A DNA stretch of 64,000 nucleotides from Cohaesibacter sp. (lineage in GTDB: Bacteria; Pseudomonadota; Alphaproteobacteria; Rhizobiales; Cohaesibacteraceae), in contig JAOXSG010000131.1 in assembly GCA_025800105.1 (NCBI GenBank), positions 21,233 through 85,232 of the forward strand. Reading direction: 5' to 3'. A program made the position numbers and the translations under genes. Positions 28,550 to 38,807 of the stretch are shown here, one piece after another; the stretch's first letter is position 1; each line of letters opens with the position of its first letter. The notes below the pieces were generated by a model that was not told where the DNA came from, did not search any database, and worked only from the letters and a program-made list of their open reading frames with translations.

Positions 28550-30511
28550 ATGGTCAATCTTACTTTCCCCGATGGATCTGTGCGTAATTATGAGCAAGGC
28601 ATTTCTGGTGCCGAGGTTGCGGCAGGTATTTCCAAATCTCTCGCCAAAAAAGCCGTTGCTGTGAAACTGGATGGCGAGCTTACTGATTTGTCCGAGCCGA
28701 TCTCTGCGGACGCTGCCATCGAGATTGTAACCCGAACTGATGATGATGCGCTGGAATTGATCCGCCATGACACGGCCCATGTGCTGGCCGAAGCGGTGCA
28801 GGAATTGTTTCCGGGCACGCAGGTTACCATTGGACCGGTCATTGATAACGGCTTTTATTATGACTTTGCCCGCAATGAGCCTTTCACCATGGAAGATTTG
28901 CCTGTCATTGAAAAGAAAATGGCAGAGATCATTCAGCGTAATGCGCCTTTTACCAAAGAAGTTTGGAGCCGCAATGAGGCCAAGGCCTATTTTGCTGACA
29001 AAGGTGAGCATTATAAGGTTGAGCTGATTGACGCCATTCCTGAAGAGGAAGATGTCAAAATCTACAAGCAGGGCGATTGGCTGGATTTGTGCCGTGGGCC
29101 GCATATGGCCTCCACTGGTCAGATTGGTTCGTCTTTCAAGCTGATGAAGGTGGCCGGGGCTTATTGGCGTGGCGATTCCAACAATGCCATGTTGAGCCGT
29201 ATTTACGGCACAGCCTGGGCGTCAGACAAAGATCTGAAAGCCTATTTGCATCGTTTGGAAGAAGCTGAAAAGCGTGATCACCGCAAGCTTGGCCGCGAGA
29301 TGGATTTGTTCCATTTTCAGGAAGAGGCACCAGGCTCTGTTTTTTGGCATGAAAAGGGTTGGACCCTGTTCCAGACTTTGATTGCCTATATGCGTCGTCG
29401 TCAAAAGGATTGGGGCTATAAGGAAGTCAATAGCCCGGACATGATGGAAAAGACGCTGTGGGAGCAATCTGGCCACTGGGAGAAGTTTGGTGAGAATATG
29501 TTCACCACCCAGACACCGGATGAGCGTACTTATTGCTGCAAGCCGATGAATTGTCCGGGGCATGTTCAGATCTTTAAAAATGGTCTGAAATCCTATCGGG
29601 ATTTGCCGCTCAAAATTGCCGAATTTGGCAAGGTGCATCGCTATGAGCCGTCTGGCGCCTTGCATGGCATGATGCGTGTGCGGCATTTCACACAGGATGA
29701 TGCCCATATCTTTTCTGCGGAAGAGCAGATTACGGAAGTCTGCGTGGATATGAATGAGCAAATCATGTCCATTTACAAGGATTTCGGCTTTGAAGATATT
29801 CGCATCAAATTCTCAGACCGCCCGGAAAAGCGCGTTGGCTCTGATGAGGTGTGGGATGCATCGGAAGCGGCCTTGAAAACAGCGGTTGAAGCTGCGGGGC
29901 AGGATTATACGCTCAATCCCGGTGAAGGGGCTTTTTATGGTCCAAAACTGGAATATGTGTTGCGTGATGCCATTGGCCGCGATTGGCAATGCGGCACGGT
30001 TCAGGTGGATTTGAACTTGCCGGGACGTCTTGGTGCTTTCTATATCAATACAGCAGGGGACAAGGTGTCGCCGGTGATGATCCACCGGGCTTTGTTTGGC
30101 TCTTTGGAGCGCTTCTGCGGTATTTTGATTGAGCATTATGCCGGTCATTTTCCGCTTTGGCTGGCGCCTTTGCAGGTGGTGGTCGCGACCATTACCTCTG
30201 AAGCTGACGACTATGCACGTGAGGTTCAGCAAAAGCTGACGGCGGCCGGTTTGAATGTCGAAATGGATCTTCGCAACGAGAAGATCAATTATAAGGTTCG
30301 CGAACATTCATTGGCCAAGGTTCCGGCCTTGCTGGTTTGTGGCCGCAAGGAAGCGGAAGAGGGGACAATCTCTATTCGCCGTCTTGGCTCCAAACATCAA
30401 ACATCCATGTCTTTGGAAGAGGCGATTGCGTCCCTGACAGAAGAGGCGATTGCGCCGGATCTTCGCCGGGCGCGTGATGCAGCCAACGCAAAATTGGATG
30501 CAGCTGAATAA
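28550..30511 (+). CDS. thrS: Threonine--tRNA ligase
   Basis: TGS domain [93 protein letters not shown]. Confidence 0.98.
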   Translation: MVNLTFPDGSVRNYEQGISGAEVAAGISKSLAKKAVAVKLDGELTDLSEPISADAAIEIVTRTDDDALELIRHDTAHVLAEAVQELFPGTQVTIGPVIDNGFYYDFARNEPFTMEDLPVIEKKMAEIIQRNAPFTKEVWSRNEAKAYFADKGEHYKVELIDAIPEEEDVKIYKQGDWLDLCRGPHMASTGQIGSSFKLMKVAGAYWRGDSNNAMLSRIYGTAWASDKDLKAYLHRLEEAEKRDHRKLGREMDLFHFQEEAPGSVFWHEKGWTLFQTLIAYMRRRQKDWGYKEVNSPDMMEKTLWEQSGHWEKFGENMFTTQTPDERTYCCKPMNCPGHVQIFKNGLKSYRDLPLKIAEFGKVHRYEPSGALHGMMRVRHFTQDDAHIFSAEEQITEVCVDMNEQIMSIYKDFGFEDIRIKFSDRPEKRVGSDEVWDASEAALKTAVEAAGQDYTLNPGEGAFYGPKLEYVLRDAIGRDWQCGTVQVDLNLPGRLGAFYINTAGDKVSPVMIHRALFGSLERFCGILIEHYAGHFPLWLAPLQVVVATITSEADDYAREVQQKLTAAGLNVEMDLRNEKINYKVREHSLAKVPALLVCGRKEAEEGTISIRRLGSKHQTSMSLEEAIASLTEEAIAPDLRRARDAANAKLDAAE

Positions 30512-30536
30512 GCCTCTCTTTGGTGAGTGGATAGAG

Positions 30537-30567
30537 AAAAGGGCGTTGCTTTTGCAGCGCCCTTTTT
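30537..30567. terminator. Intrinsic terminator after thrS
   Basis: AAAAGGGCGTTGC-tttt-GCAGCGCCCTTTTTT (one G-U pair). Confidence 0.85.
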
Positions 30568-30630
30568 TGTGCTGTTTGAACTGGTTAGCGGATTGTCTTT
30601 GTAAAATGAGTCAAGCTTTGTGCGCTATTG

Positions 30631-31857
30631 CTAAGGCTGGCTGGCCAGCACTTCAATATCCCGGTTCAGGCCTGCATCGACGGCGAAATCGCGATTGTAG
30701 ATTTCCTCGCCCTGTTTGGCGATTGCCGTATAATCACCTGCTGCCAGCGCAAGCGTGGGGAAGGCACCAATGGCGCGTTTGACCAGATCACCGCCGGGGG
30801 TCAGCACTGTCCAGACTGTGTTGGTCAGAGCTTCGCCTCCCGGTTCGGAGACCAGACGCAAGGTGATTTTGGCGGCATTATGGATCATGGTTACGGTGAC
30901 CAGATCGCCTGCTTTTACCTCGACATCGCCGCGCACCTTGGCATTGGCATCGCCGTAAGAGGAGACAATGTGATAGGTGCCCTCTGTCAGTTTGATGACC
31001 TGATTGCTGCGGATATTGGGGGCGATCAGTTGCTGGTTTTCTTCAGTGCCGGTCTTGCTATAGATATTGAAGCGCAACAGATTGTTGTCCAGATTGATAT
31101 CGCCTGCGGCAACGGCCCCAAGGCGCAATCCGCCAGCCTGTAAAATGAAGCTCTCGCTATAATCTCCTGCTTTGGGCAAGATGACCCGTTTGGTCAGATT
31201 GGCATAGCCATAGCCTGCATAGACGATGTAGCGACCGGGTTTCAGATCCACTTCCAAGGCGCCACCATCGCTGTTATGGGTCATTGGCATACGGCCATTG
31301 TCGCCTTTTTTCTCTTCAAAAATACGCCAATTCATGCCGCGTTGAAGGGGCTGGCCATTTTGCGTTAAGAAGGCTGCCAATTGAAGGCGGGCAATGCCAC
31401 CGGGCTGGATTTCTGGGGCCTTGGCGCTTTGGGCCTGACTGGCTTGCGGCTGTGTTTGTGTGGCTTGGGCGTTTGTTGCCTCTGGTGTTTGTGCCTGTAT
31501 CTCTGTCGGTGCCTGCGATTGGGGTGCCGTTGTTGCGCCCTCATTTGCCTGTGTTTGGGCTTCAGGTGCTGTTGATGCAGCCTGTTCCTCTGTTGTTGGG
31601 GCAGATGTGCTGATAGCTTTTGCTTTTGGCGCAGGCAATTGTTTGGGCAATTTCACATAAGAACGGGGCGGTGGCGCGCCTTGTGTCTGTTTTTGAAGGA
31701 TTGTGCCCAGATTCATCGGCTTGCTGTTTGATTGTGCCAGTGCATGATTGCTGGCAAACAGAATCAAAGACAGGCTAAAAAGCAGGCCTGATGTCTTTAG
31801 ACGTGCTGATTGGGTATGTAACATGACCATTGCCGCCCTTGGTCCTTTCATACTCAT
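30631..31857 (-). CDS. Hypothetical exported protein with Ala/Gln/Thr/Pro-rich linker
   Basis: Signal-like N-terminus LKTSGLLFSLSLILFASNHALAQS, low-complexity AQTQANEGATTAPQSQ... linker, then repeated Gly-containing beta-like units (EVDLKPGRYIVYAGYG, KLTEGTYHIVSSYGD, ALAAGDYTAIAKQG). Confidence 0.7.
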   Translation of the reverse strand: MSMKGPRAAMVMLHTQSARLKTSGLLFSLSLILFASNHALAQSNSKPMNLGTILQKQTQGAPPPRSYVKLPKQLPAPKAKAISTSAPTTEEQAASTAPEAQTQANEGATTAPQSQAPTEIQAQTPEATNAQATQTQPQASQAQSAKAPEIQPGGIARLQLAAFLTQNGQPLQRGMNWRIFEEKKGDNGRMPMTHNSDGGALEVDLKPGRYIVYAGYGYANLTKRVILPKAGDYSESFILQAGGLRLGAVAAGDINLDNNLLRFNIYSKTGTEENQQLIAPNIRSNQVIKLTEGTYHIVSSYGDANAKVRGDVEVKAGDLVTVTMIHNAAKITLRLVSEPGGEALTNTVWTVLTPGGDLVKRAIGAFPTLALAAGDYTAIAKQGEEIYNRDFAVDAGLNRDIEVLASQP

Positions 31858-32112
31858 TGTGAGGATTGGATATGTCTCGTCTTGGTTAATGCATATTGAA
31901 TAGAAAGACCATGGTCATTTATGGGCGGGGACCCTTGTGGTCGGGATTTTGTTTGCTGGATTGTGGATTTTGTCGATCGTCTTTCTTCTCTTTTGCTTGA
32001 TCTGTTTGAAATATGTGGGAAAGGGGCTTGCCTTTAGGCTTTTTGCATGGGGCTGGTCCGGGGCTTTGTCTGGCTGTGGTAAAGCTGTAGCAAAATATGA
32101 GGGAAAAATACT

Positions 32113-32682
32113 ATGTCTGACTTGATGGATCACTTACTCTCCCGGCGCACTTTGCCTGCTGCTTTTTTGGGCGAGCCTGCTCCGACGTCTGAGCAGCTTG
32201 AGCGTATTTTGACAGCTGCTGTGCGCGCTCCTGATCATAAGAAACTGGAGCCTTGGCGTTTGATTGTTTTCACCCCAAAAGGGTGTGAGCGGATGGGCGC
32301 GCTTTTGAAGGCGCGCTGGCAAGAGTTGGATCCGCAGGCCGATGAGGCGCGTCTGACTCAGGAAACAGAGCGCTTTTTGCGTGCGCCGATGGTGATTGGG
32401 GTTGTTTCGTCCCTTAAAGATACCAGCCGTGCGCCGGAATGGGAGCAGATCCTGTCTGCGGGTGCTGTTTGTATGAATTTGATTCATGCCGCCCATGGCG
32501 AAGGGTATTCCGCCCAGTGGCTGACAGAATGGTGCGCGTTTGATGAGGCTATTCTTGCCGAATTGGGATTGGGGGAAGGGGAGCGTCTTGCTGGCTTTAT
32601 CCATATTGGCACGCCGCAAGCGCCCAAGACCGAGCGGACAAGACCGGATCTATCGAAAATTGTACAAAGCTGGGGTGAGTGA
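32113..32682 (+). CDS. Nitroreductase-family protein
   Basis: LLSRRTLPAAFLGEPAPTSEQLERILTAAVRAPDHKKLEPWRLIVF ... AVCMNLIHAAHGEGYSAQWLTEW. Confidence 0.88.
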   Translation: MSDLMDHLLSRRTLPAAFLGEPAPTSEQLERILTAAVRAPDHKKLEPWRLIVFTPKGCERMGALLKARWQELDPQADEARLTQETERFLRAPMVIGVVSSLKDTSRAPEWEQILSAGAVCMNLIHAAHGEGYSAQWLTEWCAFDEAILAELGLGEGERLAGFIHIGTPQAPKTERTRPDLSKIVQSWGE

Positions 32683-33278
32683 TGTTCTATCCGGTTTCAG
32701 AGCCGCATGGTTTGCCCCATGATCCGTTTAAGGCGCTTGTGGCTCCGCGCCCTATTGGCTGGATCAGTTCAAGGGGAGCGGATGGGGTGGCCAATCTTGC
32801 CCCTTACAGCTTTTTCAATGCTGTTTCGGCCCAGCCCAATGTGGTGATGTTTTCCTCTCAAGGGCGCAAGGATAGCCTGATCAATATTGAACAGAGTGGT
32901 GAATTTGCCTGTAATCTGGCCACCTATGAATTGCGTGATGCGATGAATCTGTCTGCCGCCATGGTCGGGCCTGAGGTGGATGAATTTGCGCTTGCCGGAT
33001 TGAGCCAAAAACAGTGTCAGTTGATCTCTGCTCCTTGTGTGGCTGAAAGCCCGGTGGTTATGGAATGTCGTTTGCTCGATATCATCAAGCTGGATCGCTA
33101 TGAGGGGATTGAGACCCCTTACCAGATGGTTTTGGGAGAGGTGATTGGCATTTTCATTGAAGATGCCATGCTTGTTGATGGCATGGTCGATATCACCAAG
33201 CTAAAGCCTTTGGCGCGGTTGGGCTACAAGGATTATTGTATGGTTGAGGATGTCTTTTCCCTTGATCGGCCCCAATAG
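32682..33278 (+). CDS. Flavin reductase-like (FMN-binding split barrel) protein
   Basis: LVAPRPIGWISSRGADGVANLAPYSFFNAVSAQPNVVMFS; start overlaps the nitroreductase stop. Confidence 0.88.
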   Translation: MFYPVSEPHGLPHDPFKALVAPRPIGWISSRGADGVANLAPYSFFNAVSAQPNVVMFSSQGRKDSLINIEQSGEFACNLATYELRDAMNLSAAMVGPEVDEFALAGLSQKQCQLISAPCVAESPVVMECRLLDIIKLDRYEGIETPYQMVLGEVIGIFIEDAMLVDGMVDITKLKPLARLGYKDYCMVEDVFSLDRPQ

Positions 33279-33393
33279 GCTATCTTTTTGAAGCTGAATC
33301 CCTTTTTCTTTGATGTGAAGAAAGTGATTCAGCTTCTTCATATTTTGATTCAAGAGAAAAATCCTGTTTTGTAAACTGATTCAAGGTCTTCTT

Positions 33394-34281
33394 TTAGTCA
33401 ATTGAAATGCCTGCTGATTTTGCTCTTGAAAGAAGCGTTTGCGCGCGGCGCAAATGGGGTCTGTCGAGCATTTCACCATCCAGCCCGACAACGCCGGCAT
33501 TGCCTGCTTCTTGGAAGGCGGCAAGGATGCGTTTGGCCTTGTCTATGGCCTCAAATGATGGGGTGAAGACCTCATTGATGATGGGGATTTGTGCCGGATG
33601 AATTGCCATCTTTCCGATATAGCCATCGCGTTTTGCAGCTGTTGCCTCGGCGCGTAAGCCGTCCAGATCGCGGAAATTGGCATGAATGGCATCGATGGGT
33701 TGCACGCCTGCCGCCACTGCTCCAAAGAGGCATAATTCGCGCACCAATTTATAAGGGCTGGTAAGAGCTCCGCTCTCGTCCTTGTTGGTTTCTGCGCCTA
33801 GATCAGCGGAGAGATCTTCTGCCCCCCATGTCAGAGCGCATAAGCGTGGGCTGGCATTGCCATAGGTGCCAAGGTTGAAAATGGCGCTGGCTGTTTCTGT
33901 TGCCACTGCCATCAATTGAATGGAGCCTTGTTGGATGCCTGCCAAGGCTTCTTGTGCGCTGACTTTGGCATCGATTTGGGTGATGCAATGGCCGGAGAGG
34001 GTTTTGGGCACCATGATGCCATCGGGATTTGCCGGGATGATTTCTGCCAGATCTGCCTCTGTTAAACCGGTATCCAATGCATTGATGCGGACGAAAAGCC
34101 GGGGTCGGTTTTGTTGGCTTTGATGGTGTTTGACAAAGTTGGCCGCAATTGTTCGGGCCTCTTGCTTATTGTGTTGGGCGACCGAATCTTCCAGATCAAT
34201 GAGCAGGACATCGGCTTCACTGGCAAGGCCTTTGGCCAATTTCTTTTCGCTATCGCCGGGGACGAACAGATAAGAGCGCAT
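33394..34281 (-). CDS. HpcH/HpaI/CitE-family CoA ester lyase
   Basis: MRSYLFVPGDSEKKLAKGLASEADVLLIDLEDSVA, LFVRINALDTG, ALTWGAEDLSADLGAE. Confidence 0.92.
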   Translation of the reverse strand: MRSYLFVPGDSEKKLAKGLASEADVLLIDLEDSVAQHNKQEARTIAANFVKHHQSQQNRPRLFVRINALDTGLTEADLAEIIPANPDGIMVPKTLSGHCITQIDAKVSAQEALAGIQQGSIQLMAVATETASAIFNLGTYGNASPRLCALTWGAEDLSADLGAETNKDESGALTSPYKLVRELCLFGAVAAGVQPIDAIHANFRDLDGLRAEATAAKRDGYIGKMAIHPAQIPIINEVFTPSFEAIDKAKRILAAFQEAGNAGVVGLDGEMLDRPHLRRAQTLLSRAKSAGISID

Positions 34282-34284
34282 GAG

Positions 34285-34740
34285 TTAGGCGTCCTTTGTT
34301 TTCATAAAGGCCTGACGGGTGCATTTTGCGACCAGTTTGTCATTCTGATTATAGGCGCGATGTTCGAAGGTGACGATGCCTGCGGTTGGCCGGGATTTCG
34401 ACAAGCGTTTTTCAACAATTGTTGTTTCCACCCGAATGGAATCGCCCTGATAGAGCGGGTGGGGGAAGGTGACATCTGTCATGCCCAGATTGCCAATTGT
34501 GGTGCCAATTGTTGTGTCATTGACAGAGATGCCAATCATCAGGCCCAGTGTGAAGAGGCTATTCATCAAAGGCTGGCCCCATTCTGTCTGGGTTTTACAG
34601 AAATGGGCGTCAATATGCAGCGGCTGAGGGTTCAGCGTCATATTGGAGAAGAGCATATTGTCCATCTCTGTCACAGTGCGGGTCAATTCATGCTTGATGG
34701 TGGAACCAACGTCAAATTCTTCAAAATAGAGGCCGGGCAT
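34285..34740 (-). CDS. MaoC-family dehydratase
   Basis: MPGLYFEEFDVGSTIKHELTRTVTEMDNMLFSNMTLNPQPLHIDAHF. Start taken at MPGLYFEEF. Confidence 0.9.
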   Translation of the reverse strand: MPGLYFEEFDVGSTIKHELTRTVTEMDNMLFSNMTLNPQPLHIDAHFCKTQTEWGQPLMNSLFTLGLMIGISVNDTTIGTTIGNLGMTDVTFPHPLYQGDSIRVETTIVEKRLSKSRPTAGIVTFEHRAYNQNDKLVAKCTRQAFMKTKDA

Positions 34741-34949
34741 TGGGCGTTCCTTTCGTTTTTCGCAGTTTACGTAAAAGGGGATAGGCAATGCAATGGGCAA
34801 AATTGTTGACTTTGCTGTTAGCTGGCATGGAAAGGATCTTAAGAGAAGATTAACCATATTTTTTCATATTGGTTAACAAAATATAACCAGATATCATTGG
34901 TGAGATTCGTCTTGTTTTCGTTTCTCTCTGGTTTGATTGGAGCTTTGGT

Positions 34950-36098
34950 TTGGTCTCTTTGGTTTCCTCTTCTTCGATGGCGCAGCGCTTTGATGCGGTT
35001 TTTGCCGAAGCGAGCAGGGCGACTGGGGCCAAATTTGATTTTTTGCTGGCCACGGCCAAGCGAGAAAGCGGCTTGCGGGTGGATGCCAAGGCACCGACCT
35101 CATCTGCGACGGGCTTGTTTCAGTTCATTGAAAGCACCTGGCTTGAAACCATGAAAGAGGCCGGACCTGCGCTTGGTTATGGATCGGTTGCCGATAAAAT
35201 CCGTAAAGTTGGCAATGACTATATTGTGCCTGACCGCTCTGAGCGGCAAGAGATCCTTGCCATGCGCAAGGATGCCAAAATTTCTGCTCTTATGGCCGGG
35301 GCTTATGCGCGTAAGAATGAGGCGCAATTGTCGCAAGCTTTGGGGCGCACGCCCAAAAGCGGGGAATTATATGCGGCGCATTTTTTGGGCGCGCAGGGCA
35401 GTGCCCGCTTGATTGGTATGAGCGAGCGCCAGCCGGATTTGGCGGCGGATCGTCTCTTTCCTGATCAGGCAAAAGCTAATCGCAATGTTTTTTATCATCG
35501 CAATGGTCAGGCAAAATCTGTTCGCGAAGTCTATGATAATCTTGTGGCAACGGTGCCAAATGAGACTGGCTTGGCAACAGAGGCGGGGCAATCGGGGCAG
35601 TCTTCATCCGCGCCTTTGGCTTATGTGGATCATCTGGGGGATCGGTTTCGCAAAAAGACGTCTGAGCTTGTTTCCTTCATGGCGCAAATGGAAAATGCGC
35701 CGGTCCGCCGCAGCCGTTATGGCGGGGAGATGGATGTTACACAATCAGCCAATCATGGTGGGCGCCCCTCGCGCTATGCGCAATCAGCGAGCCTATCGCC
35801 TTCTACAGAGCCTGCCCGATCTGTCGCGTCCTCTAATGGCGGGGAGACCAAAGCTGCGCCTGTCAATTTATTACCTGATCAAGCAGTGCCTGCTGATGCT
35901 GAGACTATGGCTGTTTTGCCCAAATCAAAGCCTGCCGGTCTAGCGCATGCAGGCCAGCGGTTTGTTGAGCTTTTGGGCGCCTCTGGTCAGCAAAGCGCTT
36001 TGCCAGAGTCGCGTTCAAAACCATCCTTCGTTTCATCTGGTGCCTTGGATTTGAGCGATTATCTTTCTGGGGCCAGGAAAACAGACCCTGAGGGTTGA
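34950..36098 (+). CDS. Lytic transglycosylase (SLT)-like protein
   Basis: FLLATAKRESGLRVDAKAPTSSATGLFQFIESTWLETMKEAG ... GELYAAHFLGAQGSARLI. Start uncertain (TTG 34950 or ATG 34977). Confidence 0.85.
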   Translation: MVSLVSSSSMAQRFDAVFAEASRATGAKFDFLLATAKRESGLRVDAKAPTSSATGLFQFIESTWLETMKEAGPALGYGSVADKIRKVGNDYIVPDRSERQEILAMRKDAKISALMAGAYARKNEAQLSQALGRTPKSGELYAAHFLGAQGSARLIGMSERQPDLAADRLFPDQAKANRNVFYHRNGQAKSVREVYDNLVATVPNETGLATEAGQSGQSSSAPLAYVDHLGDRFRKKTSELVSFMAQMENAPVRRSRYGGEMDVTQSANHGGRPSRYAQSASLSPSTEPARSVASSNGGETKAAPVNLLPDQAVPADAETMAVLPKSKPAGLAHAGQRFVELLGASGQQSALPESRSKPSFVSSGALDLSDYLSGARKTDPEG

Positions 36099-36255
36099 TT
36101 GGTTTTTCTCATTTTTTATGCGTCTGATTGTTGGATTTCCGGGCTTTGTTATGCCCATTTGATCCGCTTGTTGTAATTAACAAATATGGTGAACCGATCA
36201 TTAAGGGTTGGTGTTTCACAATGGCCGGGAGTTAAGCAGTTCAAGGACTTTCGGG

Positions 36256-37428
36256 ATGATTGTAGCGAAGTTTCTCTCCTGGATCGAAACAGCCCCGGTG
36301 GCACGGCGTGCAGAGGCAAGCTCTGCGCTTGCGCGGGCCTATTTGTTTTCAGATATGGAGCCATCGGAACGTAATGATGCCGAGACGGCCTTGACGTTGT
36401 TGCTGGATGATTCTTCGCCCTTGGTACGTCTGGCCTTATCGGATGCTTTGGCCTCCAGCCCTCATGCTCCTCATCATGTTATTCTTTGCCTTGCTCAAGA
36501 TCTGGATTCGGTGGCGGAGCCGGTTTTGCAGCGCTCGCCCATTTTGCTCGATGGGGATTTGGTTGATATTGCCGCTCATGGGTCGGATCGTGTGCAATGT
36601 GCGATTGCCTCGCGTCCCTCGGTGAGTGCGTCTTTGGCGGCAGCTCTTGCTGAGGTGGGGGGCAAGCAGGCCTGTCTTGCCATTCTTGCCAATGTCGGGG
36701 CACAAGTGACCACATTCAGCCTGCGCCGCATGGCCGAGCGGTTTGGACAAGAGGCGGATATGCGCACCACTTTGCTGTCGCTGGATGGTTTGCCGGTGGA
36801 TATTCGTCAGTCTTTGATTGTGCAACTTGGTGGTGCTTTGGAACAATTGTCACTGGTGAAAAATTTTATCAGCTCAGAGAAGCGCAGCCTTTTGGTCAAA
36901 GATGCTTGTGACAAGGCAACGGTTGATCTGGCCTTTTCTTCCTATGGTGATGATCTTGAGGCCTTGGTCGAGCATTTGTGTTTGTCTGGGCAATTAACGG
37001 CAGATATCCTCATTCGCGGGCTTTGTATGGGCAATGTGGATCTGTTTGTCATTGCGCTGAAGAAATTGACCAATATTTCCGAGAAACGCATTCGTGATTG
37101 TGTCAAGGATGCCAGTGATGGGGTGATTGCGACGCTGTGTCATAAAGCAGGCCTCAAGGCTTATGTTGTGCCAGCTGTTGTGTCTGCTTTGCAGGCCTAT
37201 CATGAGGTCTCGCAAGAGATGGATCCCATGGTATCGCGCTCGCGCTTTGCCCGGCTTATGGTGGATCGCATTCTGGGCTCTTATGGTGATCTTGTCATGG
37301 ATGATGAAATGGATGACTTGCATGCTTTGTTGCGCCGTTTTGCCATGCAGATTGCACGGGATGAGGCACGGGAGATGCGCCTTTCCTTGCGCGATCACGG
37401 GGTTTTGCGCGACTATAGAGCGGCGTGA
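36256..37428 (+). CDS. DUF2336-domain protein
   Basis: HEAT-like pattern: ALTLLLDDSSPLVRLALSDALASSPHAPHHVILCLAQDLDSVAEPVLQRSPILLDGDLVDIAAHGSDRVQCAIASRPSVSASLAAALAE. Confidence 0.85.
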   Translation: MIVAKFLSWIETAPVARRAEASSALARAYLFSDMEPSERNDAETALTLLLDDSSPLVRLALSDALASSPHAPHHVILCLAQDLDSVAEPVLQRSPILLDGDLVDIAAHGSDRVQCAIASRPSVSASLAAALAEVGGKQACLAILANVGAQVTTFSLRRMAERFGQEADMRTTLLSLDGLPVDIRQSLIVQLGGALEQLSLVKNFISSEKRSLLVKDACDKATVDLAFSSYGDDLEALVEHLCLSGQLTADILIRGLCMGNVDLFVIALKKLTNISEKRIRDCVKDASDGVIATLCHKAGLKAYVVPAVVSALQAYHEVSQEMDPMVSRSRFARLMVDRILGSYGDLVMDDEMDDLHALLRRFAMQIARDEAREMRLSLRDHGVLRDYRAA

Positions 37429-37431
37429 TGC

Positions 37432-37487
37432 TAGAGCATTTTGAATAAACACACAAAAGCCGGGCAAAACCCGGCTTTTGTGTGTTT
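37432..37487. terminator. Bidirectional terminator preceded by a TAGAGCATTTTG repeat
   Basis: Perfect 18-bp arms AAACACACAAAAGCCGGG-caaaa-CCCGGCTTTTGTGTGTTT (37447-37487), preceded by TAGAGCATTTTGAATAAACACA. Confidence 0.88.
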
Positions 37488-37527
37488 GATAGGACTGACG
37501 ATTATAGAGCGCAGAGAGCGCGCTTTT

Positions 37528-38031
37528 TTAGCTGTCTTTTTTGCTGTCTTCAAAGCGGGCAATGATTTCGCCTGAGACGGCCAGCAATTGTTCTGTCAGA
37601 GCTTTGCCAATGGCGTTGTCTTCTTCTCGCGCATCTTCCTTGACCACTGCGGCGATGGCTTGCACATGTTTGTGCAGCAAATCTTGCGGCAGGAAGGAAA
37701 GGTCGGTGACATTCTCGATCAGATCGCAGAGCGAGCCTGCAATGTTGCCGGCAATGGGAAAGCCCATGGTTTGAGCCTGACCCTTGATATCGTGAGAGGT
37801 GCGAAACAGCTCTTCTATGGTTTCGCTGTTCATGCCTTTTTCCTGCAACGTGGTCCAGGCGGTTTGCAATTCGTCGACTTCTTCTGCCATCCAGATATTG
37901 AAATTGACAGAGAGTTGCTGCATTGCCTGTTCGGCACGGGCTATGGGGTCGAAACCGGCTTGAGAGCTGGGCACGACCTTGATTTTCTTTCTCAGATCGA
38001 CTTTTGGTTGGATTATTTCATAATCGGCCAT
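37528..38031 (-). CDS. Hpt (histidine phosphotransfer)-domain protein
   Basis: TIEELFRTSHDIKGQAQTMGFPIAGNIAGSLCDLIENV. Confidence 0.82.
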   Translation of the reverse strand: MADYEIIQPKVDLRKKIKVVPSSQAGFDPIARAEQAMQQLSVNFNIWMAEEVDELQTAWTTLQEKGMNSETIEELFRTSHDIKGQAQTMGFPIAGNIAGSLCDLIENVTDLSFLPQDLLHKHVQAIAAVVKEDAREEDNAIGKALTEQLLAVSGEIIARFEDSKKDS

Positions 38032-38148
38032 GATGGTGTCTCATCTGGTTGGCCAAAATTGGCCGGTTTTTGTTTCAAGCAGTGTGATGGTATGGTCCAT
38101 CTTGATGCTGTGTTCTTTTGTTGCTGGCTTTATGCAGTCCTGATTGGA

Positions 38149-38664
38149 TCAGGTTTGCGCTTCTGTCTCATTTTGTGCCTCTGATCGACGTTCCTGACCC
38201 TTGTAAAGCGGATTTGAAAAGCGTCTTCTGTCTGGGCCATAAAAGCCGCCAGCCTTGATGAAGGGACGCGGATTGACAAGGCAATTGGCGACCCGGGCAT
38301 AGAGTGCTTTTGCCGAAATTGGCTTGCATAAAAATTCTGTTACTCCGGCATCTCTTGCTTCTGTGACGCATTTCTTTTCAGAATGGCCTGTCAGCATGAT
38401 GATGGGTACAGTCGGATTTGCCGAGGAGGTTTCGCTGCGCATCATGCGGGTCAGTTCAATGCCAGAGAAAATAGGCATATACCAGTCTGTCACCACAATG
38501 TCGGGCAAGGTGGATTGAAAAATTTCCAGCCCTGTTGCCCCATCTTCTGCCTCGGTCACTTCTCGTGCGCCAAAGCCGTGAATCAGTGTTCTGACAACCC
38601 GTCGCATATGGGCATTGTCATCCACGATAAGAAAACGCAGCTGAGAAAAATCCACATTCAGCAT
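38149..38664 (-). CDS. CheY-like response regulator
   Basis: RFLIVDDNAHMRRVVRTLIHGFGAREVTEAEDGATGLEIFQSTLPDIVVTDWYMPIFSGIELTRMMR ... VPIIMLTGHSEKKC. Confidence 0.93.
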   Translation of the reverse strand: MLNVDFSQLRFLIVDDNAHMRRVVRTLIHGFGAREVTEAEDGATGLEIFQSTLPDIVVTDWYMPIFSGIELTRMMRSETSSANPTVPIIMLTGHSEKKCVTEARDAGVTEFLCKPISAKALYARVANCLVNPRPFIKAGGFYGPDRRRFSNPLYKGQERRSEAQNETEAQT

Positions 38665-38807
38665 TAAGATCCCGTCCGACCTGCTTTTTGTCATTCTTTG
38701 TTTTTCATGGTCCAGCATAAACGGGCTGAGTTAAAGAAGGCTTTAGTTTGAGGACAGGATTTGTATTCTGGGATGTAAACTGCCTTCTCTCTCTTTTGGA
38801 TAGAAGA

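Noticed and set aside
31937-32125. 62-aa plus-strand hydrophobic ORF
   Set aside because: Could be a small membrane protein, but it overlaps the nitroreductase start, has no clear ribosome-binding site and matches no family I know.
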